Source: a candidate division TA06 bacterium
GTDB taxonomy: Bacteria > Edwardsbacteria > AC1 > EtOH8
DNA: 64,000 bases
Direction of reading: 5' to 3'
NCBI GenBank assembly: GCA_016235665.1
Contig: JACRJI010000014.1
Coordinates: 1-64,000, forward strand
This document shows, one piece after another, positions 43,043 to 51,503 of this stretch. How positions within the stretch are numbered: the stretch's first letter is position 1; every line of letters starts with the position of its first letter. The notes under the pieces are model-generated. The model did not search any database, had not been told where the DNA came from, and saw only the letters and a program-made list of their open reading frames with translations. A program made the position numbers and the translations under genes.

Positions 43043-44176
43043 ATGAACAAACACCGCCTAAAATTTCTGATCCGCAAGGAGTTCATCCAGATCTTCCGCA
43101 ATCCCATGACTCTGCGGATGATCCTGGTGATCCCCATCGTCCAGACCCTGCTGTTCGGCTACGTCACCACCACCGACGTCAAGAACATCAAACTGCTGGT
43201 CTGCGACCTGGACCAGAGCGCCTATTCCCGGGAGCTGGCGGCCAAGCTGACCAATACCGGCTATTTCACCAAGGCGGCCGAGGTCTCCGACCTCAGGTCC
43301 ATCGACCAATACCTGGACCAGGGCCTGGTCAAGGCGGCGGTGGTCTTTCCTTCGGGCCTGGCCTCCGACGTCACCGCCGGGCGGACCGGGAACATCCAGA
43401 TAATGATCGACGGCAGCAACTCCAGCGAGGCCAGCATCGCCCAGAGCTATCTGCAGAAGGTCCTGGCCAACGAGTCCATCCGCCTGATCCGGCAGCAGCT
43501 CTCCAGGGCCGGCACCACCGGCAGCCTGGAGATGCCCATAGACACCCGGCCCCGGGTCTGGTTCAACCCCGAGCTGAAGAGCGTCTACTACATGATCCCG
43601 GGGCTGATCTGCATGGTGCTGTTCCAGATGACCTCGATGCTGACCGCTTTGGGGATCGTCCGCGAAAAGGAGCAGGGCACCATGGAGCAGATCATCGTCA
43701 GCCCCATCACCACCTGGGAGCTGATCGCCGGAAAGACCCTGCCCTTTGCCTTGATGGCGCTGATAGACGTGGTGCTGGTGATGCTTTTGGGCACCCTGTG
43801 GTTTGGGGTGATCCTCAAGGGCAGCCTGTTCCACCTGTTCGGGGCCTCCATAGTATTCATCTTCACCGTGCTGGGGATCGGGATGCTGGTCTCCACCATC
43901 TCCCACACCCAGTCCCAGGCCATGATGATCAACCAGTTCTTCATGGCCACCAACATGCTGCTTTCCGGGTTCATGTTCCCCATCAGCTCCATGCCACAGG
44001 CCATGCAGTATTTCACCTACCTGGTGCCCTTGAGATACTTCTTGGAGATCGTGCGCAGCATCTTCCTTAAAGGGACCGGTCCGGCGGCCTGGTGGCCCCA
44101 GCTGTTGTTTTTGGCGGTGTTCGGGGTGCTGACCTTCGGGTTTTCGGCGTTGATGTTCAAGAAAAGGCTAGACTGA
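43043..44176 (+). CDS. ABC-2 type exporter permease (YbhR-like)
   Basis: This 377-residue permease parallels the previous gene: N-terminal span, external domain (about 45-175), then five spans with MIPGLICMVLFQMTSMLTALGIVREKEQGTMEQ and ISHTQSQAMMINQFF. Last gene of the exporter operon. The substrate is unknown; related YbhFSR systems export drugs and sodium or lithium ions. Confidence 0.92.
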   Translation: MNKHRLKFLIRKEFIQIFRNPMTLRMILVIPIVQTLLFGYVTTTDVKNIKLLVCDLDQSAYSRELAAKLTNTGYFTKAAEVSDLRSIDQYLDQGLVKAAVVFPSGLASDVTAGRTGNIQIMIDGSNSSEASIAQSYLQKVLANESIRLIRQQLSRAGTTGSLEMPIDTRPRVWFNPELKSVYYMIPGLICMVLFQMTSMLTALGIVREKEQGTMEQIIVSPITTWELIAGKTLPFALMALIDVVLVMLLGTLWFGVILKGSLFHLFGASIVFIFTVLGIGMLVSTISHTQSQAMMINQFFMATNMLLSGFMFPISSMPQAMQYFTYLVPLRYFLEIVRSIFLKGTGPAAWWPQLLFLAVFGVLTFGFSALMFKKRLD

Positions 44177-44235
44177 GCATAAATGGGTTATTTTTTATGG
44201 AGTTTGTTGCTCCCGATAAATGTTTTAGGGACCCC

Positions 44236-44264
44236 TTGCATTTCTTTTGTTATTTTGCTATAAT
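44236..44264 (+). promoter_or_regulatory. Promoter of the infC-rpmI-rplT operon
   Basis: TTGCAT (44236-44241), 17 bases, TATAAT (44259-44264). The same CTTGCATTT context as rimP and 6S RNA. Start near 44271. Confidence 0.82.
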
Positions 44265-44270
44265 GTTGTT

Positions 44271-44493
44271 GCTTGATAACAGGTTATCAAAGCACCAAAA
44301 GCATCTTGCTATTTTTTAGCAAAATAATCAGAATAAAAAGCAGAAGCCACACGCACCAAAGTTCATTCTTTGGCTCGCTTCTCACCGGGCGGCGCACCAC
44401 AATGCTGTCAGCTCTGGTACAAATGCAGAGGGTTTCCATTTACCGGCCCTCAAAGTAAAGCGGGTGGCATAGTTTTTTGCCATCGGCTTTTTT
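44271..44493 (+). promoter_or_regulatory. Structured infC leader with attenuator
   Basis: After the predicted start come several hairpins: TTGATAAC/GTTATCAA (44273-44290), TTGCTA/TAGCAA (about 44309-44326), CCAAAG/CTTTGG (about 44358-44375) and GAGGG/CCCTC (about 44428-44452). An intrinsic terminator at 44459-44493 follows (arms 44459-44469 and 44478-44488, then T6). The layout resembles the L20-controlled leaders of infC operons. No protein-coding gene is seen. Confidence 0.6.
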
Positions 44494-44508
44494 CTTTTTA
44501 CCGGATAC

Positions 44509-44610
44509 AGCCACAGAGACGCAGAGGCACAGAGGGTTTTTATTTATATTGGGTATAAGCTTCGGAATCGGATCAAAAGGTATTCTCTGTGTTTCTGTGT
44601 CTCTGTGGCA
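44509..44610. repeat. Class A dispersed inverted repeat, full
   Basis: CAGCCACAGAGACGCAGAGG at the left; TGTGTTTCTGTGTCTCTGTG then GCA at the right. It lies between the infC attenuator and the infC start. Confidence 0.75.
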
Positions 44611-44647
44611 AATGTATAAACATAAACTCATAACGGAGGGATCACCT

Positions 44648-45163
44648 ATCAGCAAGGATTATCGGGTAAATAACAAGATTCGGGTCCCGGAGGTCAGGGT
44701 GGTGGGGCCCGATGGTCAGCAGATAGGCGTGCTGCCTATCGCCGAGGCCCTGCGCCAGGCAGAGGACAAGGGGCTGGACCTGGTGGAGATAGTGCCCGAG
44801 GCCAAACCCCCGGTCTGCAAGATCATAGATTTCGGGAAATTCCTTTACCACGAGGAGAAGAACAAGAAGGAGGCCCGGAAGAAGCAGCACGAGGTCAAGG
44901 TCAAGGAAGTCAGGCTGGGGCCCAAGATCGGTGAACACGATTACCTGGTAAAATTCAACCACGCCAAGGAGTTCTTGGCTCATAAGGACAAGGTCAGGGT
45001 CTCGATGCGCTTTAGGGGCCGGGAGATGGCCCACATCGACATCGGCCGGCGGGTGATCGACCGCTTTATGCTGGAGATCGCCGATGTGGCCGTGATAGAG
45101 CAGCAGCCCAAGCTGGAGGGAAACACTATGGTGGCCCTGCTTTCGCCCAAAAGCACCGCATAG
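44648..45163 (+). CDS. infC: Translation initiation factor IF-3
   Basis: This 171-residue factor keeps ribosomal subunits apart and proofreads the start codon. The N-domain (SKDYRVNNKIRVPEVRVVG and on), linker helix (KNKKEARKKQ) and C-domain (EVRLGPKIGEHDYLVK, RFRGREMAH) are all present. The most likely start is ATC 44648: GGAGG at 44635-44639 is well spaced and the product then begins ISKDYRVNN, as in other IF-3 proteins. An in-frame ATG at 44611 has no ribosome site and lies at the end of a repeat. Non-AUG starts in infC let IF-3 control itself. Confidence 0.93.
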   Translation: MSKDYRVNNKIRVPEVRVVGPDGQQIGVLPIAEALRQAEDKGLDLVEIVPEAKPPVCKIIDFGKFLYHEEKNKKEARKKQHEVKVKEVRLGPKIGEHDYLVKFNHAKEFLAHKDKVRVSMRFRGREMAHIDIGRRVIDRFMLEIADVAVIEQQPKLEGNTMVALLSPKSTA

Positions 45164-45222
45164 CCTGACCTGACATTGTCCGGGTCACCGGTAGTTGAGT
45201 GCCCCGCTGTTGGCTGAGTGGC

Positions 45223-45347
45223 CGGCATTTCGATACGTTCACACTACTTGGGCTGAGTTCATCGAAGCCCTCAATGTCCGGCCGTACTTGTGCTGAGTGT
45301 ATCGAAGCATCGAAGCCAAGCGGGGCGTATCGAAACCACCGGATGCA
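45223..45347. repeat. Cluster of TCGAAG-type dispersed palindromes
   Basis: Several GGGCTGAGTTCATCGAAGCC-like phrases, alternating with inverse forms (TTTCGATACG), lie between infC and rpmI. This is the family often seen as CTGAGC...TCGAAG in environmental genomes. Confidence 0.55.
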
Positions 45348-45422
45348 ACTGATGTCCGGCCGGGATATTCTTGTTCCGGGAATATATAAATCAAAATAAT
45401 ATAAACCACCAAAGGAGAAGCC

Positions 45423-45620
45423 ATGCCAAAGGTAAAGACCAGCCGGGCGGCGGCCAAAAGATTAAGGATCACCAGCAAGGGCAAGATCAAGCGCAACAAG
45501 GCCTGCAAGAGCCACAAGCTGACCACCAAGACCCGCAAACGCAAGCGCAACCTGCGCCAGGGAGGCCTGGTGGACAGCGCGAATTCCAAGAGGATCAACC
45601 GGCTGCTGCCCAACGGGTAG
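45423..45620 (+). CDS. rpmI: 50S ribosomal protein L35
   Basis: This 65-residue basic protein starts [20 protein letters not shown], with a short Lys/Arg-rich body, as usual for L35. AAAGGAG precedes the ATG. It lies between infC and rplT. Confidence 0.95.
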   Translation: MPKVKTSRAAAKRLRITSKGKIKRNKACKSHKLTTKTRKRKRNLRQGGLVDSANSKRINRLLPNG

Positions 45621-45817
45621 AACAGGGACTTTCCCGCAAAACACACTAAAATACGCGAAAAATAATTACCATACCGGGAATCAACTGCGAAGTTGCGCTA
45701 AGTTTCACAGGAGCCAGGTCAAAAGGATGTTAGCGGATATTTCGCGATTTTTCGCGGGCAGAAAAAGCAACAAAGAAACAGATCATAGAGATCATCAGAA
45801 AGGATAGGTAAGAGACC
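45621..45817. repeat. rpmI-rplT spacer with CGCG-containing inverted phrases
   Basis: TTTCCCGCAAAACACAC with ATACGCGAAAAA on the left and TTTCGCGATTTTTCGCGGG on the right form a loose inverted repeat in an unusually long rpmI-rplT gap (197 bases). An L20 autoregulatory site could also lie here. Confidence 0.45.
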
Positions 45818-46165
45818 ATGTCCAGAGTTACCACCGCAGCCGCCACCCGGCAGAAAAAGAACAAGATATTCAAGAAAGCCAAAGGCTTTTGGGGAGGCAG
45901 ACACCGCCTATACCGCATAGCCAAGGAAGCCGTGATGCGGGCCGGGCAGTTCGCCTACCGCGACCGCCACAACAAGAAGCGCGATTTCCGCAGCCTGTGG
46001 ATCATCCGGGTCAACGCGGCCTGCCGCCTGAACGGGATCAGCTACAACGCTTTCATCAGCGGTCTTAAGAAGAACAACATCGCCCTGAACCGCAAGGTGC
46101 TGGCCGAGATCGCCATCAACGATCCGCTGGCCTTTGCCAAGGTGGTGGAAGCGGCCAAGAAATAA
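45818..46165 (+). CDS. rplT: 50S ribosomal protein L20
   Basis: This 115-residue protein binds 23S rRNA early in assembly. It shows the signature KAKGFWGGRHRLYRIAKEAVMRAGQFAYRDRHNKKRDFRSLWI and has normal length. In many bacteria free L20 represses its own operon through the infC leader, which fits the structured leader at 44271-44493. Confidence 0.96.
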   Translation: MSRVTTAAATRQKKNKIFKKAKGFWGGRHRLYRIAKEAVMRAGQFAYRDRHNKKRDFRSLWIIRVNAACRLNGISYNAFISGLKKNNIALNRKVLAEIAINDPLAFAKVVEAAKK

Positions 46166-46228
46166 ACTGCCTAACAAGGCGGTTTGTTTGAAATGTTCGA
46201 AAAGTTGGAAATGTTTGAAACCGTTTAG

Positions 46229-47251
46229 ATGATCGACAAGCTGAACAAAATAGGCGAAGAAGCCAAGCTGCAGATATCCGGATGCTCCACCCTGGAAAAA
46301 CTGGAGGAGCTGAGGGTCCTCTATCTGGGCCGCAAGGGACAGGTGACCGAGCTGCTGAAATCGGTATTCTCGGTGGAACCGGCCCAGCGCCCGGCTTTCG
46401 GGGCTTCGGTCAACCGGCTTAAGGCGGAGCTGTCGGACCTGCTGGACCGGAAAAAGCAAAGCCTGGAGTCCGCATCCCAGGGCGCCGCCCGGCAGAAGGA
46501 AATACTGGACGTAAGCTTGCCCGGGAGGAAACCGCTGCTGGGCCACCGGCATCCCCTGCACCAGATCATTGCTGAAATGATCGGGATCTTCCACGGCCTG
46601 GGGTTCACCGTGGCCGAGGGCCCGGATGTGGAGACCGAGTTCAACAACTTCGACGCCCTGAACACGCCCCCCGACCATCCGGCCCGCAATTACCAGGACA
46701 CCTTCTATCTTAAAGAAGGCGGTCTGTTGCTGCGGACCCAAACTTCCCCGGTGCAGATCAGGACCATGCTGTCGCAAAAGCCCCCGGTGCGGATCATCGC
46801 CCCGGGCCGCTGCTACCGCCGCGACGCCATCGACGCCTCGCACATGCCGGTGTTCCATCAGATCGAAGGCCTGTACGTGGACAAGAACGTCTCCCTGGCC
46901 GACCTCAAGGCCACCATCACCTATTTCGCCCGGGCCCTGCTGGGGCCAAAGATGAAGATCCGCTTTCGGCCGCACTTCTTCCCCTTCACCGAACCCAGCG
47001 TGGAATACGATTTTTCCTGCGTGTTCTGCCAGGGCGGGGGCTGCAGGGTCTGCAAGCAGTCGGGCTGGCTGGAGATCTCCGGGGCCGGGATGGTGGACCC
47101 CAATGTCTTCAACAACGTGGGCTATGACCCGGAAATATATTCAGGATTTGCCTGGGGCCTGGGAGTGGAGAGGGTGGCCATGCTGAAGTACGGCATCAAC
47201 GACATCCGCCATTTTTATTCGGGCGATATCAGGTTCCTGGAACAATTCTAA
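46229..47251 (+). CDS. pheS: Phenylalanyl-tRNA synthetase alpha subunit
   Basis: This 340-residue class II synthetase subunit has an N-terminal coiled coil (1-85), motif 1 around HPLHQIIAEMIGIFHGLGF, motif 2 (RIIAPGRCYRRDAIDASHMPVFHQIEGL) and motif 3 (GFAWGLGVERVAMLKYGI). CVFCQGGGCRVCKQSGW near 263-279 offers a CxxC-CxxC possible zinc site, seen in some other PheS proteins. It follows rplT as in many bacteria, but pheT is separated from it by an oxidoreductase gene. Confidence 0.96.
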   Translation: MIDKLNKIGEEAKLQISGCSTLEKLEELRVLYLGRKGQVTELLKSVFSVEPAQRPAFGASVNRLKAELSDLLDRKKQSLESASQGAARQKEILDVSLPGRKPLLGHRHPLHQIIAEMIGIFHGLGFTVAEGPDVETEFNNFDALNTPPDHPARNYQDTFYLKEGGLLLRTQTSPVQIRTMLSQKPPVRIIAPGRCYRRDAIDASHMPVFHQIEGLYVDKNVSLADLKATITYFARALLGPKMKIRFRPHFFPFTEPSVEYDFSCVFCQGGGCRVCKQSGWLEISGAGMVDPNVFNNVGYDPEIYSGFAWGLGVERVAMLKYGINDIRHFYSGDIRFLEQF

Positions 47252-47291
47252 TTATAATCCCGGCTGATGGCGCCGGAGCAAAGAGGTTAAA

Positions 47292-48398
47292 ATGAAGCCA
47301 ATAAATATAGGGGACCTGAAGATCAAGCTGCCCCTGATCCAGGGTGGAATGGGGGTGGGGATCTCACTGGCCGGGCTGGCCTCGGCGGTGGCCAACGAAG
47401 GCGGGGTGGGAACCATCGCCACCGCCGGCATCGGGATGAACGAGCCCGATTTTGCCACCAATTATCTGGAGGCCAACCTAAGGGCCTTAAGAAAAGAGAT
47501 CCGCAAGGCCAGGGCCATGACCAAGGGCGTGCTGGGGGTCAACATCATGGTGGCCCTTTCCAATTACGCCGACCTGGCCAAGACCTCGGTGGAGGAAGAG
47601 ATAGACATCATCTTCTCCGGGGCCGGCCTGCCCTTTGACCTGCCCAAGTTCCTGACCCCGGATTCCAAGACCAAGCTGGTGCCCATCGTTTCCTCGGGGA
47701 GGGCGGCGGCCATCATCGCCAAAAAATGGTTCGACAAATACAACTACCTGCCGGATGCGGTGGTGGTGGAGGGCCCGCTGGCCGGGGGCCACCTGGGCTT
47801 TAAGCTGGACCAATTGGAAGACCCCAAATATTCCCTGAAGAACCTGATCCCCGAAGTGGTCGAGGCCCTTAAACCCTTCGTGGAAAAATATAAAAAAGCC
47901 ATCCCGGTGATCGCCGGGGGCGGCATCTACACCGGGCAGGACATCCGGGAGGCCTTTGACCTGGGAGCCGACGCCGTGCAGATGGGCACCCGGTTCGTGA
48001 CCACCAACGAATGCGACGCCTCCGAAGTGTTCAAGCAGGCTTACCTGGATTCCAAAAAAGAGGACGTGGTGATCATCAAGAGCCCGGTGGGGATGCCGGG
48101 CCGGGCCATCCGCAACCAGTTCCTGGACGATGTGGTCAAAGGCGAGAAGAAGCCGTTCAAGTGCCCCCACCAGTGCATCATCACCTGCGACTTCAAGAAC
48201 ACGCCCTACTGCATTGCCCTGGCTCTGATCAACGCACAGCAGGGGCTGATGAAGGACGGCTTTGCCTTTGCCGGGGCCAATGCCTTCAGGAACAACTGCA
48301 TCATCTCGGTAAAAGAGACCATCCAGGCCATCATCCGGGAATTCAACGAGAGCGTCAGTTTGGCCGGGGCCCAGCCGGCGGGAATTCCCATATCATAG
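47292..48398 (+). CDS. Nitronate monooxygenase family FMN protein
   Basis: This 368-residue TIM-barrel flavoprotein of the 2-nitropropane dioxygenase/NMO family starts with IQGGMGVGISLAGLASAVANEGGVGTIA. Middle motifs are SGAGLPFDLP and VEGPLAGGHLGF, and the FMN phosphate site is IAGGGIYTGQDIREAFDLGADAVQMGTRF. FabK (enoyl-ACP reductase) is a related alternative. AGAGG precedes ATG 47292. It lies between pheS and pheT in the same direction, so it is probably co-transcribed with them, an unusual place. Confidence 0.88.
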   Translation: MKPINIGDLKIKLPLIQGGMGVGISLAGLASAVANEGGVGTIATAGIGMNEPDFATNYLEANLRALRKEIRKARAMTKGVLGVNIMVALSNYADLAKTSVEEEIDIIFSGAGLPFDLPKFLTPDSKTKLVPIVSSGRAAAIIAKKWFDKYNYLPDAVVVEGPLAGGHLGFKLDQLEDPKYSLKNLIPEVVEALKPFVEKYKKAIPVIAGGGIYTGQDIREAFDLGADAVQMGTRFVTTNECDASEVFKQAYLDSKKEDVVIIKSPVGMPGRAIRNQFLDDVVKGEKKPFKCPHQCIITCDFKNTPYCIALALINAQQGLMKDGFAFAGANAFRNNCIISVKETIQAIIREFNESVSLAGAQPAGIPIS

Positions 48399-48443
48399 TA
48401 AATGTCTATCTAATTGGCTCAGGCACAACACCCCAAAAGTTTT

Positions 48444-48543
48444 CTATCCGCAGATTTCACAGATTTTCGCAGATTTTTCTAAGCCGGTTAATATTTATAG
48501 GTATAAATAGAATCGTTACCATCTGCGTTAATCTGTGGATAAA
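48444..48543. repeat. Class B dispersed inverted repeat, full
   Basis: CTATCCGCAGATTTCACAGA and TTCGCAGATTTTT on the left face ATCTGCGTTAATCTGTGGAT on the right, upstream of pheT. Fragments of the family recur at 37895, 50680 and about 32102. Confidence 0.75.
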
Positions 48544-48591
48544 GGTTCCTAAGTAAGTTAGATAATCATTTCATAGCATTTACAGAGCACC

Positions 48592-50655
48592 ATGAAGATC
48601 TCCTATAACTGGCTTAAAGAATTCATAGACTTCAACTGGTCCGTCAAGGAACTGGCCGGAAAGCTGACCTTTGCCGGGGTCGAGATCGAAGGCATCGAGG
48701 AGCTTCCCTCCGGGGACTTCCAGCTGGACCTGGAGATCACCCCCAACCGGCCCGACTGCCTTTCGTTCCTGGGCCTGGCCCGAGAGATCAGGGCCCTTAA
48801 TGGCGGACAGATAAATGTCCCCGTATGTCAGGTAACCGAAGGAACACAGGATGTAAATGCTTTGGCCAGGGTCGAGGTGGAGGACAAACAGGGCTGTCCC
48901 CGCTATCTGGCCCGGGTGATAACCGGGGTCAAGGTGGCGGAATCGCCGGAATGGCTGAAGAAAAAACTGGAGAGCATAGGCCTGCGGCCCATCAACAACG
49001 TGGCCGACATCACCAACCTGGCGCTCTATGAATTCGGCCATCCCCTGCACGCCTTTGACCTGGACAAGCTGTCCGGCCATAAGATCATTGTGCGCCGGGC
49101 CAAAGCTGGCGAATCCATGGTAACCCTGGACGGAACGGAACGCAAGCTAACCCCGGAATACCTGGTCATCGCCGACGCCCAAAGGCCCGCGGCCATCGCC
49201 GGCATCATGGGCGGGCTGGAATCCGAGATCTCATCGGCCACCAAAAATGTCCTGTTGGAGAGCGCCTACTTTGACCCGCCGCTGATCCGCCGGGGCAGCA
49301 AGGCTCTTGGTTTAAAGAGCGATGCCTCCTACCGCTTTGAGCGGGGGGCCGATCCCAATATCCTGGAACAGGCGATCAACCGGGCGGCCCGGCTGATCTC
49401 GGAAATTGCCGGCGGACAAGTGGCCAAAGGGATCATAGATGTTTCGGCCCAAAAGTTCCCGGCGGACTGGGTGCTGAAACTCCGGCCGGAGAAGGTCTGC
49501 AGCCTTTTGGGGGCGGACATCAAACCTGAAAGAATGACAGAGATCCTCAACGCCCTGGAGCTTAAGGCCGGGGTCTCCGGAAACGTAATAAATGTGCAGG
49601 TCCCCAGCTTTAGGGCCGACCTAAGCCGGGAAGCCGACCTGATAGAGGAGATCGGCCGGATATACGGCTACGACAACCTGCCGTCCGAGGGGATAACCCC
49701 CTGGCCGGTGCCGGGAGTGCAAAGGCCCAGGGAAAAAGCCGTGGATAATATTGTGACCGCCCTGGTCTCCCAGGGTTTTTGCCAGCACTACGGCCTGCCC
49801 CTGATGGACCCGTCGCATTATGCCAAGCTGGGATTGGCCCAGGACGCCAACATGGTGGAACTGGACAACCCGCTTTCCTCGGACCTCTCGGTATTGCGGC
49901 CGATGCTGCTGCCGGGGCTTTTGGAGGCGGGGCAGAGGAATTTGAATAACGGGATGAACCGGATAAGGCTGTTCGAGTGCGGACTGGTCTTTGCCCCGGG
50001 CAAACCGGCACCTTCGGAATCACTTAAGCTGGGGATCCTGGCCTGCGGGGAAAGAGAGAACCAGAGCTGGGACCGGAAGCCGGGAAGTTTTGATCTCTTC
50101 GACCTGAAGGGGGCCCTGGAGGTCTTGTTTGAGTCCCTCAAGATCAAGGGGATCTCCTATTCTGCTGAATTCAAAACACCAAAACCATTCCTGCATCCCG
50201 GCCGTTCGCTGGAACTGCTGCTAAACGGGGTGGTCATCGGCTGGGCCGGCGAGCTGGACGCTTCCGTTCTCAAGGCCTGGGACATCAAGGAAAAACTATA
50301 CTGTTCGGAGCTGGAGCTGGGAACAATTCTCAATCTGATGGCCGGGGCCGTCTCCCAGTTCTCCGAGATCCCCAAATTCCCGGGGGTCAAGCGCGACCTG
50401 GCCATCATGGTGCCGCAGCCGGTCACCAGCCGGGAGATACTGGATGCCATCACAAAAACCGGCGGGGCCACATTGGAGCGGGCCGAGTTGTTCGATCTTT
50501 ACGCCGGGGACCAGGTGGAAAAGGGCCAAAAGAGCCTGGCCTTCTCGCTCTCCTACCGACATGCAGAGCGGACCCTGACCGACGCCGAGGTCAACCAGGT
50601 GCACCAGGAGATAGTCAAAGCGCTTAAGGACAAGTTCGGGGCCGGGATCCGTTGA
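48592..50655 (+). CDS. pheT: Phenylalanyl-tRNA synthetase beta subunit, short form
   Basis: This 687-residue subunit carries the editing B3/B4 domains (PRYLARVITGVKV, ADITNLALYEFGHPLHAFD), B5, a catalytic-like core and the C-terminal ferredoxin-like anticodon-binding domain (FSEIPKFPGVKRDLAIMV). The usual length is near 800. The missing part is the N-terminal EMAPII-like tRNA-binding OB domain: GVEIEGIEEL passes straight into LDLEITPNRPDCLS, where other PheT proteins have about 110 extra residues. No frameshift is seen. No strong ribosome site precedes ATG 48592; a class B repeat lies upstream. Confidence 0.95.
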   Translation: MKISYNWLKEFIDFNWSVKELAGKLTFAGVEIEGIEELPSGDFQLDLEITPNRPDCLSFLGLAREIRALNGGQINVPVCQVTEGTQDVNALARVEVEDKQGCPRYLARVITGVKVAESPEWLKKKLESIGLRPINNVADITNLALYEFGHPLHAFDLDKLSGHKIIVRRAKAGESMVTLDGTERKLTPEYLVIADAQRPAAIAGIMGGLESEISSATKNVLLESAYFDPPLIRRGSKALGLKSDASYRFERGADPNILEQAINRAARLISEIAGGQVAKGIIDVSAQKFPADWVLKLRPEKVCSLLGADIKPERMTEILNALELKAGVSGNVINVQVPSFRADLSREADLIEEIGRIYGYDNLPSEGITPWPVPGVQRPREKAVDNIVTALVSQGFCQHYGLPLMDPSHYAKLGLAQDANMVELDNPLSSDLSVLRPMLLPGLLEAGQRNLNNGMNRIRLFECGLVFAPGKPAPSESLKLGILACGERENQSWDRKPGSFDLFDLKGALEVLFESLKIKGISYSAEFKTPKPFLHPGRSLELLLNGVVIGWAGELDASVLKAWDIKEKLYCSELELGTILNLMAGAVSQFSEIPKFPGVKRDLAIMVPQPVTSREILDAITKTGGATLERAELFDLYAGDQVEKGQKSLAFSLSYRHAERTLTDAEVNQVHQEIVKALKDKFGAGIR

Positions 50656-50679
50656 GAGGACCCTGTCTTTCGGACGCTG

Positions 50680-50763
50680 ATTAACGCAGATATTATCGAT
50701 ATCCTTCACAGAATCAGTAAATAGCTCGATATATATAGGTATTTTCAGTGTTTCCGTGGTAAA
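50680..50763. repeat. Class B and class A fragments after pheT
   Basis: A class B phrase (CTGATTAACGCAGATATT, about 50679-50696) and a class A half (GTGTTTCCGTGGTAAAAG, about 50748-50765). Confidence 0.5.
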
Positions 50764-50833
50764 AGTTACTTTACATAATTCTGAAACACCCCAACAGGTT
50801 TTTAATATATAATTCAAAAGCGAGGACATCAAT

Positions 50834-51109
50834 ATGAGCGGAGATCCCCTGGCGATATTGGAAGAACGAATAAACCGGGCGGTTGACAAGATCACCGAAT
50901 TGAAGAACCAGAAGGAAAAATTGGAAAAGGACAACCAGGACCTCAAGGACAAGATAGACCACCTGACCAAGAGGCTCAAGACCATCGAGGACGAAAAAAA
51001 GCAGCAGACCAACCTGGAGGACGAGAACCAGAAACTTCAGCAATCCCAGGATGAGGCCAAGAAAAGGCTGACAGAGATCATAGACAAGCTGGAAAAACTC
51101 AAGGACTAG
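50834..51109 (+). CDS. ZapB-like coiled-coil cell division protein
   Basis: This 91-residue protein is almost entirely coiled coil from residue 8 on, with heptads of Leu/Ile and many Lys, Glu and Gln. ZapB proteins of similar size join ZapA and FtsZ rings. The assignment rests on size, coiled coil and position next to zapA; sequence identity is not diagnostic. GAGGA precedes ATG 50834. Confidence 0.65.
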   Translation: MSGDPLAILEERINRAVDKITELKNQKEKLEKDNQDLKDKIDHLTKRLKTIEDEKKQQTNLEDENQKLQQSQDEAKKRLTEIIDKLEKLKD

Positions 51110-51172
51110 TTTCCGGGGCCTGGGGCCCAAGAAACCGCAGGGACAAAAAGAAAAACCAAAATATAGGGTAAC

Positions 51173-51454
51173 ATGACCGTATCCAAAAACGGGATCAAAG
51201 TGGAGATCTTCGGCACCGAATACCGCATCAAGGGTGACGCCAACGGCGACTACATCAAGCAGGTGGCCGGGCTGGTGGACGAGCGGATGCGCCAGATAGC
51301 CGAGGCTTCGATGACCGGCTCGGTGGCCAAGATCGCCATTTTGGCGGCAGTCAACATAGCCGACGAGCTTTTAAAGGAGCGCCTGGCCCGGGAATCGGCT
51401 ATGGACAAGCTGTCGGAACGCCTGAAGCAGGCAGAGGAAAACGGACAGGAATAA
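51173..51454 (+). CDS. zapA: Cell division protein ZapA
   Basis: This 93-residue FtsZ-ring stabiliser shows the family pattern VEIFGTEYRIKGDANGDYIKQVAGLVDERM, AKIAILAAVNIADELL, and a C-terminal coiled coil. It follows the ZapB-like gene by 63 bases. The 6S RNA gene lies downstream, the same arrangement as in many proteobacteria. Confidence 0.9.
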   Translation: MTVSKNGIKVEIFGTEYRIKGDANGDYIKQVAGLVDERMRQIAEASMTGSVAKIAILAAVNIADELLKERLARESAMDKLSERLKQAEENGQE

Positions 51455-51469
51455 TTTTTCACTTCCCTC

Positions 51470-51498
51470 TTGCATTTTTAGCTTCACGGTGTTATATT
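51470..51498 (+). promoter_or_regulatory. Promoter upstream of 6S RNA
   Basis: TTGCAT (51470-51475), 17 bases, TATATT (51493-51498). Same CTTGCATTT context as rimP and infC promoters. Start near 51505, about 45 bases before the 6S body. Confidence 0.75.
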
Positions 51499-51503
51499 AG
51501 CCG

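Noticed and set aside
44639-44647. GGATCACCT identical to the 3' end of 16S rRNA
   Set aside because: Nine bases only, beside the infC ribosome site; no other rRNA sequence is present. Taken as chance.
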